Positions 39,081-46,462 of a stretch of 64,000 bases of DNA are shown here, piece after piece. Numbering within the stretch: position 1 is the first letter of the stretch; each line of letters opens with the position of its first letter. This DNA is from an uncultured Gammaproteobacteria bacterium. GTDB lineage: Bacteria; Pseudomonadota; Gammaproteobacteria; Eutrophobiales; Eutrophobiaceae. The notes below the pieces were generated by a model. It ran no database searches and was not told the origin of the DNA. It worked only from the letters and a program-made list of their open reading frames with translations. The stretch covers positions 183,062 through 247,061 of the forward strand of contig CALSRS010000002.1 of assembly GCA_943788815.1 (NCBI GenBank), in the 5' to 3' direction. A program made the translations under genes and the position numbers.

Positions 39081-41948
39081 ATGAACAATATTAATTCAGA
39101 GAAGGCGTACGCTGTTTTCAAAAATATTATTGCCTCAAGGTTTGATTCTGGTTGGTATTTAAATGCTTATCCTGACGTTGCACAAGCTAACATAGACCCC
39201 TTAACACATTATCTTAATCATGGTCGTTATGAATGTCGATGGCCATATAAATTATATACACTCGAACTCGAAAAGCTCCTGTATGAAGGAGAGGTCTCTG
39301 ACATTCATAATAAATTAGAGTTTACACTTGATAAAAATCCAGATGTAAATTTAGAAGTAATACATGCTGCCTGGATACTTGCCAGTTGGCATAGCGTATA
39401 TAACAGATGGCCTGATGCATATAAATATATGCAAATTTTCAACTCTTCTCTTATTGCCAAAGAGTTCATGCCTCACTTGGGACCAGTGCTTCTCGAGTTT
39501 ACTGCCTTGAATGAAACAGGAAAAATAGAGGAAGCGAAACAACTTATAAAATTAGAATTAACGAAACGGGGGATGCTGCCTGATTTACTTCTTGCCGCAT
39601 CATCAGTATCTACTCAAAATAAATCTATTTTATTGTTAAATGAAATATTTAAAACAGCTGAATTAAATCAGCTTAGTTTGCACAACACTGATAAACCTTT
39701 AAATTTGGATAATATCGACTCAAATTATCTTGACCAATTTAATACAGGAATATTTCACAAAGTATTTAACAGCTTATATCACCCAACTGTATCAATAATA
39801 ATCCCAACTCATAATTCAAATAGTACATTATCTACTTCGCTACGTAGCATTTTACGTCAATCCTGGAAATATCTTGATATCATAATCGTAGATGATGCAT
39901 CTACTGATAATACTCATGAAATTGCAAAATCCTTTGCAATTTCTGATCCCAGAATCAGAATAATTAAAAATGATTATAATCAGGGAGCATATGCCTCAAG
40001 AAATAAAGGCCTGTTATTGTCTAAAGGTAAATATATTACAACGCACGATAGCGATGATTGGTCACATCCCCAAAAAATAGAACTGCAGGTTAAAGCATTA
40101 GAATCAAATAAGAATTTTATGGCCTGTATCTCTCACTGGGTAAGATGCACCCCTGACATGAAGTTTAGTCATTGGAGAATTGAAAATAAGTTGATATACA
40201 GAAATATTTCTTCATTAATGTTCAGGCGCAGCATTTTCAAGAAATTAGGACTTTGGGACCGCGTAAGAGTTGGTGCAGACACTGAGTATTTACAACGTAT
40301 AGAAAAGGTATTTGGCATAAATTCGATAAATGATGTGCTACCTGGGATACCACTCGCATTTGGTAGACACGAGCCAGATTCCCTTAGTCAAAATAGCGAA
40401 ACACATTTACGAACTGCTTTTAAAGGACTCAGGCGTGATTACCAGGAAGCATCACAAATATGGCATGAAAAGGCTATTAAATTGTATCTGCCTAAATACT
40501 CCATATCACGTCCATTCCCAATACCACTAAAACAGCGAATTCCTCCTCATGAAGATACGATAAAGCAGCACTATTCATTAATTCAAAAATCTAATTTTTT
40601 CAACAAGGATTGGTACTTAAGAAAATATCCAGATATCGCACAATCTGGTGATGATCCCGTAATGCACTATATTTTACATGGTGGATATGAAGGCAGGGAC
40701 CCAGGTCCGGATTTTACCAGTAGTGGATATACATATTTATATTTACAGAAATATCCGGAAATAATAAATCCCCTTGCCCATTACTTAACTGTAGGTCATC
40801 AACAAGGCAATCAAACATTACCATTAATTGATGGTTCAATAATTCTAGATGAGACTAAAAAGACTATCCTCGTCTGCGCACACTCATCAGGGAAATACAT
40901 ATATGGTGCAGAAAGAAGCTTGCTTGATATATTAAATGGCATGGTTTCCATTGGCATTAATGTTGTTGTAACCATTCCTGAAATATCAAACACGGATTAT
41001 CTTAATGCCTTATGTGAGCGTTCTTGTTACGTGAAAGTTATTCCGTATTCCTGGTGGAAGCGTGGTAATAACCAGGTTAATGAGACGGTGGGGCATTTTA
41101 ATGAATTAATAAGCAAATTCAATATCGATGCCGTCTATGCAAATACGTTAATGCTCTGGGAACCCTTGATTTCCTCAAAACTACGAAAAATTCCTAATTT
41201 TATACATATAAGAGAGCTCCCCCAGGAAGACCCCGACCTTTGTAACGTGTTGAACGCTGACCCTGAGCAGATTAGAAACCATGTACATGTATTGGCTGAT
41301 AATATCATTGCGAATTCTAAAGCCGTTGCTACTGATTTTGACTTGCCAGATAAAACCCATGTAGTGCATAACTTAATTAATTTAGACCAATTTGACATGG
41401 TCAATTCACTGCAAAATGGTCATACCCTCATTGCCATGATCAGCAGTAACCTGCCCAAAAAAGGTATTGAAGATTTCATATTGATGGCAAAGCAGTTGTC
41501 CGCCATTAATCCAAATATTGAATGTATCCTGATTGGACCTGATAACGAGCATATACAGCAATTACTACAGAATGAACGACCAGATAACCTGCAAATCACT
41601 GGGTACTTGTCATCTCCGCAGGAGGCGATATCCAGGGCCAACATTATTGTAAACCTTTCTCATTTTCAGGAGTCTTTTGGCAGGACAATTCTAGAAGCCA
41701 TGGCTGCGCGTCGATGCGTCATTGGGTATAACTGGGGTGCGTTACCAGAGCTGATTAAGGATGGTGAAAATGGATATTTAGTCCCTTTTCGAGATATTCA
41801 ATCACTGGTAGATAAGGTAGTATATTTGCATAATAATCCCAGTTTAATAATTAAAATGGGCGAAAAAGGTCGTGTATATGCTGAATCTAACTATGGTTTT
41901 AATCAATTCAGCTCACAGTTAAAAATTGCCCTTAATGAAATAGTATAA
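39081..41948 (+). CDS. Bifunctional glycosyltransferase (GT2 plus GT4) with WYL-HY-EGR repeats
   Basis: An intact 955-residue protein. A repeat at about 17-55 (FDSGWYLNAYPDVA, HYLNHGRYECR) is followed by helices, a GT2 domain at about 230-480 (VSIIIPTHNSNSTLSTSLRS, VDDASTDNT, THDSDDWSHP), two more repeats at about 500-575 (FFNKDWYLRKYPDIA, HYILHGGYEGRDP; then YLQKYPEIINPLAHYL) and a GT4 domain at about 585-950 (YGAERSLLDIL, SNLPKKGIEDF, SFGRTILEAMAARRCVIGYN). It should add two sugars to a surface glycan. The last gene before the rhamnose genes, it ends 11 bases before rfbA. Confidence 0.85.
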   Translation: MNNINSEKAYAVFKNIIASRFDSGWYLNAYPDVAQANIDPLTHYLNHGRYECRWPYKLYTLELEKLLYEGEVSDIHNKLEFTLDKNPDVNLEVIHAAWILASWHSVYNRWPDAYKYMQIFNSSLIAKEFMPHLGPVLLEFTALNETGKIEEAKQLIKLELTKRGMLPDLLLAASSVSTQNKSILLLNEIFKTAELNQLSLHNTDKPLNLDNIDSNYLDQFNTGIFHKVFNSLYHPTVSIIIPTHNSNSTLSTSLRSILRQSWKYLDIIIVDDASTDNTHEIAKSFAISDPRIRIIKNDYNQGAYASRNKGLLLSKGKYITTHDSDDWSHPQKIELQVKALESNKNFMACISHWVRCTPDMKFSHWRIENKLIYRNISSLMFRRSIFKKLGLWDRVRVGADTEYLQRIEKVFGINSINDVLPGIPLAFGRHEPDSLSQNSETHLRTAFKGLRRDYQEASQIWHEKAIKLYLPKYSISRPFPIPLKQRIPPHEDTIKQHYSLIQKSNFFNKDWYLRKYPDIAQSGDDPVMHYILHGGYEGRDPGPDFTSSGYTYLYLQKYPEIINPLAHYLTVGHQQGNQTLPLIDGSIILDETKKTILVCAHSSGKYIYGAERSLLDILNGMVSIGINVVVTIPEISNTDYLNALCERSCYVKVIPYSWWKRGNNQVNETVGHFNELISKFNIDAVYANTLMLWEPLISSKLRKIPNFIHIRELPQEDPDLCNVLNADPEQIRNHVHVLADNIIANSKAVATDFDLPDKTHVVHNLINLDQFDMVNSLQNGHTLIAMISSNLPKKGIEDFILMAKQLSAINPNIECILIGPDNEHIQQLLQNERPDNLQITGYLSSPQEAISRANIIVNLSHFQESFGRTILEAMAARRCVIGYNWGALPELIKDGENGYLVPFRDIQSLVDKVVYLHNNPSLIIKMGEKGRVYAESNYGFNQFSSQLKIALNEIV

Positions 41949-41959
41949 AAGTCCATATC

Positions 41960-42835
41960 ATGTCTGAAAGAAAAGGTATTATTTTAGCCGGCGGCCGCGG
42001 TTCCAGGCTATACCCGATTACATTGGCTGTTAGTAAACAACTCCTCCCCGTCTATGACAAGCCAATGATTTACTATCCTCTATCCACACTGATGCTTGGG
42101 GATATTAGAGATTTCTTGATTATTACTACGCCTGAGGATCAGGTCGCTTTTCAAAAAGTACTCGGTACTGGTGAAAAATGGGGGCTGAATTTTTCCTTTG
42201 CTATTCAAAGTGAACCAAAAGGGTTGGCAGATGCATTTATCGTAGGTGAAAATTTCATTAAAGACAGAAATTCGGTGCTTATTCTCGGTGATAATATTTT
42301 TTACGGTGATGAGGTGGAGGACTCCTTAATACGGTCAAAACTTCAAACATCAGGTGCAACTATTTTTGGCTATGAAGTATCCGACCCAAACCGTTATGGT
42401 GTTGTAGAATTTGATAATAATGGTAATGTAATTGAAATTGAGGAAAAGCCTGAAAACCCAAAATCTAATTTTGCAGTGACAGGACTATATTACTATGACA
42501 GTGACGTCGTCTCAGTTGCGAAATCTATAAAGCCATCATCTCGTGGGGAGTTGGAAATCACGGATGTCAACAAAACCTATCTAAATAACAAAAAATTAAA
42601 AGTAGAACTATTACACCGTGGTACTGCATGGTTAGACACTGGAACGCACGACAGTATGGTTGACGCCACAGAGTTTGTCAGAGTTATCGAGAAACGTCAG
42701 GGTTTGAAAATATGTTGCCCTGAGGAGATAGCATGGAGAAAAAAATATATTGATGATGAGCAGCTACTAAAACTCGCACATGAATTAAATTCATCAGATT
42801 ATGGAGAGTACCTCAGAAGGTTAGTTGAAAAATGA
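41960..42835 (+). CDS. rfbA: Glucose-1-phosphate thymidylyltransferase
   Basis: RfbA/RmlA makes dTDP-glucose, the first step to dTDP-L-rhamnose. The 291 residues start KGIILAGGRGSRLYPITLAV and include SKQLLPVYDKPMIYYPLS, ILGDNIFYGDE and EIEEKPENPKSNFAVTGLYY, all hallmark blocks. It is 11 bases after the glycosyltransferase gene. A 75-base repeat element separates it from rfbC. Confidence 0.96.
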   Translation: MSERKGIILAGGRGSRLYPITLAVSKQLLPVYDKPMIYYPLSTLMLGDIRDFLIITTPEDQVAFQKVLGTGEKWGLNFSFAIQSEPKGLADAFIVGENFIKDRNSVLILGDNIFYGDEVEDSLIRSKLQTSGATIFGYEVSDPNRYGVVEFDNNGNVIEIEEKPENPKSNFAVTGLYYYDSDVVSVAKSIKPSSRGELEITDVNKTYLNNKKLKVELLHRGTAWLDTGTHDSMVDATEFVRVIEKRQGLKICCPEEIAWRKKYIDDEQLLKLAHELNSSDYGEYLRRLVEK

Positions 42836-42880
42836 CTGTAATAATTAAGTCTCCATACATGATCGAGATGTTTTTCCTCA

Positions 42881-42954
42881 CTGGATTCCCGCTTCGGCTC
42901 TGGCTCCTGCTTCGCTCTACCGCCTACAACCATGTAGGCGTTCGCGGGAATGAC
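42881..42954 (-). repeat. Dispersed palindromic element, copy between rfbA and rfbC
   Basis: The unit reads CTGGATTCCCGCTTCGGCTC to GTAGGCGTTCGCGGGAATGAC, close to the exact reverse complement of the copy at 12099-12174. It splits the rfbA-rfbC gap and ends 13 bases before the rfbC ATG. Transcribed, it would form a strong hairpin next to the rfbC ribosome site. Confidence 0.8.
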
Positions 42955-42967
42955 AGAAGAATATAGA

Positions 42968-43516
42968 ATGAAATTTATCCAAACTCCACTGCCTGGTGTA
43001 ATAGTCATTGAACCTGATGTCATCAGAGATGACCGGGGCTTTTTTCTTGAAGCCTGGCATCTACAAAAATTTACATCCAATGGAATACCCGACAACTTCG
43101 TACAAGATAATCATAGCCAATCATCAAAGAATACCCTGCGAGGTTTACATTACCAGATACAGCACCCTCAAGGAAAACTAGTCAGGGTATTAAGGGGCTC
43201 AATTTTTGATGTTGTTGTTGATCTGCGCAAAGGTTCGGATACCTTTGGAAAATGGTATGGACATGCCTTATCAGAAGATAAAATGAATTCTTTATGGTGT
43301 CCTCCAGGATTTGCACATGGGTTTCTGGTCACCAGTGAAAAAGCTGACGTGTATTATAAATGTAGTGATTTCTACGCCCCCGAGCATGAAAGAACATTAA
43401 GGTGGAATGATGAAACAATAGGTATTCAATGGCCTCTAACAGATAATGTAGAGCCATGTATATCAGAAAAAGACCGAAATGGTATAACGTTAAAGGATGC
43501 AGACGTATATCCTTAG
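42968..43516 (+). CDS. rfbC: dTDP-4-dehydrorhamnose 3,5-epimerase
   Basis: RfbC/RmlC epimerises the rhamnose precursor. I place the start at ATG 42968 (MKFIQTPLPGVIVIEPDVIR), giving 182 residues; a frame from 42950 would only add six codons that belong to the repeat element. Conserved blocks are DDRGFFLEAWH, QDNHSQSSKNTLRGLHYQI and PPGFAHGFLVTSEKADVYYK. The catalytic His is in LRGLHYQ. Confidence 0.95.
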   Translation: MKFIQTPLPGVIVIEPDVIRDDRGFFLEAWHLQKFTSNGIPDNFVQDNHSQSSKNTLRGLHYQIQHPQGKLVRVLRGSIFDVVVDLRKGSDTFGKWYGHALSEDKMNSLWCPPGFAHGFLVTSEKADVYYKCSDFYAPEHERTLRWNDETIGIQWPLTDNVEPCISEKDRNGITLKDADVYP

Positions 43517-43555
43517 ATTAATTTCCATTTAAGATCTGATAAGTAAATATATTAG

Positions 43556-43590
43556 ACTGGATTCCCACTTTTGCGAGAATGATAAAATTT
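43556..43590. repeat. Short palindromic repeat fragment
   Basis: CTGGATTCCCACTTTTGCGA and GAATGATAAAAT keep the two ends of the dispersed element with only a four-base loop between them. A further partial end (CGAGAGAATGAC) occurs near 43690. The 195-base rfbC-rfbD gap contains nothing else recognisable. Confidence 0.55.
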
Positions 43591-43711
43591 GACTCTGAAT
43601 ATTATCTACATGATTTACGTTAATTGGCAAATTAATTATCAGCAACTTTGACTTTTTAGAATAATAATTACTAGATGATTAACGCCTTCGAGAGAATGAC
43701 ATTTAATTTAT

Positions 43712-44611
43712 ATGAGAGTCTTAATTACAGGTAAAAATGGACAGGTGGGAAATGACTTGGTCAAGACTGTTCCCAAAGGAATCGATTTATACCCCTTTGG
43801 ACACAATGATTTAGACATTACATGTGAAACCACGATATCTACAAAACTCAATGAAATTAAGCCTGATTATATTATCAACGCAGCTGCATATACTGCCGTT
43901 GTTCGGGCGGAAAAAGAGCATAAGCAGGCAACATTAGTAAATACCACTGCCGCAGGTTATTTATCTGCTGCTGCAAAAGAGGTAGCCGCTAAATTTCTTC
44001 ATATATCAACTGATTTTGTCTTTGATGGTCTTCAATCTTCACCTTATCAGCCAGATACGCCTGCTAACCCGTTCTCAATATATGGGGAGTCGAAAGCAAA
44101 CGGCGAGGCGCTGGTCAGAAAATATTTTGCCGCAGGATCTATTATTTTACGTACATCATGGGTTTACTCTACAACGGGGCATAATTTTGTAAAAACCATG
44201 CTGAATCTTATGAGAGATAGAGATGAATTACAGGTAGTTTGTGATCAAGTGGGAACACCTACCTGGTCAAAAAATTTGGCCCTTACAATTTGGGCAATGG
44301 TGACGAATAATGCACATTCTGGGATATATCACTGGTCAGATGCAGGCGTTGCAAGCTGGTATGATTTCGCTATTGCCATTTACGAAGAAGCGTTAAATTT
44401 TCAATTACTAGACAAAACAATAAAAATCATACCGGTATCAACCTCTCAATACCCTACCCCTGCAAAAAGACCTGCGTACAGTGTGCTTGACTCTAGCTTG
44501 ACGAATAAGATCTGGGGTGTTCAACAAGAACATTGGCGTCAGGCACTCAGAAAGATGTTAATCGAGCAAAAAAAACTAATACAAATCTCTAATGAGCTAA
44601 TTAAATCCTAA
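43712..44611 (+). CDS. rfbD: dTDP-4-dehydrorhamnose reductase
   Basis: RfbD/RmlD reduces the 4-keto intermediate to dTDP-L-rhamnose with NAD(P)H. The 299-residue SDR-like enzyme has the dinucleotide motif LITGKNGQVGNDL, then INAAAYTAVVRAE, HISTDFVFDG and the catalytic YGESKANGE. LRTSWVYS is the usual next block. The family partner rfbB (dTDP-glucose 4,6-dehydratase) is not in the window. Confidence 0.95.
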   Translation: MRVLITGKNGQVGNDLVKTVPKGIDLYPFGHNDLDITCETTISTKLNEIKPDYIINAAAYTAVVRAEKEHKQATLVNTTAAGYLSAAAKEVAAKFLHISTDFVFDGLQSSPYQPDTPANPFSIYGESKANGEALVRKYFAAGSIILRTSWVYSTTGHNFVKTMLNLMRDRDELQVVCDQVGTPTWSKNLALTIWAMVTNNAHSGIYHWSDAGVASWYDFAIAIYEEALNFQLLDKTIKIIPVSTSQYPTPAKRPAYSVLDSSLTNKIWGVQQEHWRQALRKMLIEQKKLIQISNELIKS

Positions 44612-44648
44612 TGTCGCATCATCAGAACACTAATGAATTTGACTGATT

Positions 44649-45419
44649 ATGTTATCTCAAAAGGAAATTGATAACTTTTTTCAAAATGGGTATTTAATCG
44701 TTGAGACTAATATCGATTTAGCCATACTCAACAATGTTATCAAGGAGATGGAAAAAATCTATTCCGGCTTGTATTCAAACCCACCTAGCCCTGGATCCCG
44801 AATACAGGAATTATGGAAAGATTCCATATCAGCAAAACATCTAGCTCAGTTCCCTGGAATACTTTCCATGTTGAATCAATTATATAAAAGAAAACCCCTG
44901 CCGTTCCAAACGTTAAATTTTAGAACAGGCACTCAGCAAGCCATGCACTCGGACACCATTCATTTTAATTCATTTCCAAATAACTTTATGTGTGGTGTTT
45001 GGATTGCGCTGGAAGATATAGATGACGAAAATGGGCCAGTTTGCTATTGCCCTGGCAGTCATAAATTACCTGAATACAATATGCAAGATGTTGGGGAAGG
45101 AAAAACACACGAAAACTATGAACATTATGAAGAATTTATTCGCAATTATATTTATGATAATAAATTAATAACCGAGCTTGCCACAATAAAAAAAGGCGAA
45201 GCTATTATTTGGCATGGCAATTTACTTCATGGTGGATATAGTCACAAAAACAGGTCAAGGACGAGATACAGTCAGGTAACACACTATTACTTTGAAGGCT
45301 GTCGCTACTATACACCGCTACTTAGCACCCCTGATAAAATTCATTACAGAAAACCCGATTGGATTGAATATGTTTTTATTGATTCGTTGATGGTTAAAGC
45401 AAAATGTTTATTACCCTAA
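44649..45419 (+). CDS. Phytanoyl-CoA dioxygenase-family protein (Fe(II)/2-oxoglutarate type)
   Basis: The 256 residues match the PhyH family. The iron ligands are probably HSD in QAMHSDTIHFNSFP and the distal His in IIWHGNLLHGGYSHKNRSRT, with the Arg that holds 2-oxoglutarate in RSRTRYSQVTHY. GVWIALEDIDDENGPVCYCP is the usual middle block. Members hydroxylate varied substrates; next to rhamnose genes a glycan or lipid modification is likely but not shown. It starts 37 bases after rfbD. Confidence 0.83.
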   Translation: MLSQKEIDNFFQNGYLIVETNIDLAILNNVIKEMEKIYSGLYSNPPSPGSRIQELWKDSISAKHLAQFPGILSMLNQLYKRKPLPFQTLNFRTGTQQAMHSDTIHFNSFPNNFMCGVWIALEDIDDENGPVCYCPGSHKLPEYNMQDVGEGKTHENYEHYEEFIRNYIYDNKLITELATIKKGEAIIWHGNLLHGGYSHKNRSRTRYSQVTHYYFEGCRYYTPLLSTPDKIHYRKPDWIEYVFIDSLMVKAKCLLP

Positions 45420-45439
45420 GACAATAATCATCACTTTTT

Positions 45440-46375
45440 CTAATCTATCTCCTGGCCCACACCATCCACAATCACTTTAATACTATCATTGCCTGTATAT
45501 TTATTCTCTAAATCAAAAACAAAACCCACATGAGAATTATTTGCGATATTAAGTTCTATGAGATCTTGAACAGGATTATTCGCGATTACTGTATTCTCAA
45601 TTTTATCATTGACTAACAAGTTTAATTTCACTGCATCAGCTGAGTCTGGATTGACTGCCCAGCCCACTATTTTATCAGCACTCCTCAAATCAATTTTCCC
45701 ATAAATAAATGGCTTATCAGAAATTAACAACTCTTTCCTTTTAAGAAATATTTTCAATGCATAATCATATAACTCACAGTCTAACTTATTCGATTCTTTT
45801 ATTAACTCAGCTATCTCGCCAGGCACCACATAGAAATCTTCCTTCTTCTTTTTATTTGTGTTAAATTTTTTAATTGGAATCGTTGTGCAAAATAATTTAT
45901 TTATAATTTCAATGCTTTCATCATAAAACTCACAAATACCAATAAATCCAACAGCTTCGACAGGAACACCTTTAAAAAATCGTGACTGAGTATTTTGAAA
46001 TCTTCTTTGTGTGATAAAAGTCTCAAGTGACTCTGAATATCCATGTCTTCTCTGCAAATCATGATAATGTGATATCACCCTTTGCACAGGATCTCGGACA
46101 AAACTGATAACCCTGTTTATTGGATAATAGGGCAAGTATTTTTTTATTGGAAAATGTCCAGCCAGTAGGGTTTTAGGTCCATTTAAGTCTGAAATTTTGC
46201 TAAAATCATCAGTCTCATAGAATTTTCTAATTATCCGAGACGTTGTAGGATTATCTGCATCATAATCTGAATATACTTTCCAGCTTTTTACGTGACGCTG
46301 GACAGACAGTCGTAAACTTGTCCCGGCAGTTTTAGGAATGTGGGAGAAAAGTAGTCCCTTATCGTTTAATTGCAT
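45440..46375 (-). CDS. Sulfotransferase with C-terminal GWAxN module
   Basis: The 311-residue protein has the PAPS loop FSHIPKTAGTSLRLSVQRH near the N-terminus and the 3'-phosphate site ISFVRDPVQRVISHYH, so it probably sulfates a glycan (Sulfotransfer_2-like). From about residue 225 a separate module follows: GKIDLRSADKIVGWAVNP, then VKLNLLVND and VGFVFDL. It resembles the module in the 23448-26048 glycosyltransferase. The gene converges on the PhyH gene and is divergent from the next glycosyltransferase. Confidence 0.8.
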   Translation of the reverse strand: MQLNDKGLLFSHIPKTAGTSLRLSVQRHVKSWKVYSDYDADNPTTSRIIRKFYETDDFSKISDLNGPKTLLAGHFPIKKYLPYYPINRVISFVRDPVQRVISHYHDLQRRHGYSESLETFITQRRFQNTQSRFFKGVPVEAVGFIGICEFYDESIEIINKLFCTTIPIKKFNTNKKKKEDFYVVPGEIAELIKESNKLDCELYDYALKIFLKRKELLISDKPFIYGKIDLRSADKIVGWAVNPDSADAVKLNLLVNDKIENTVIANNPVQDLIELNIANNSHVGFVFDLENKYTGNDSIKVIVDGVGQEID

Positions 46376-46462
46376 AGCTATTGAATCTAGATATAAATAA
46401 AATAATAATAAAATTATTGGGCTTAAATCGAATATTATACTTAGTAATTATTAAATAACGTA

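Noticed and set aside
42950..42967. Six extra codons before rfbC
   Set aside because: They lie at the edge of the dispersed repeat, are not conserved in RfbC, and ATG 42968 gives the normal protein.
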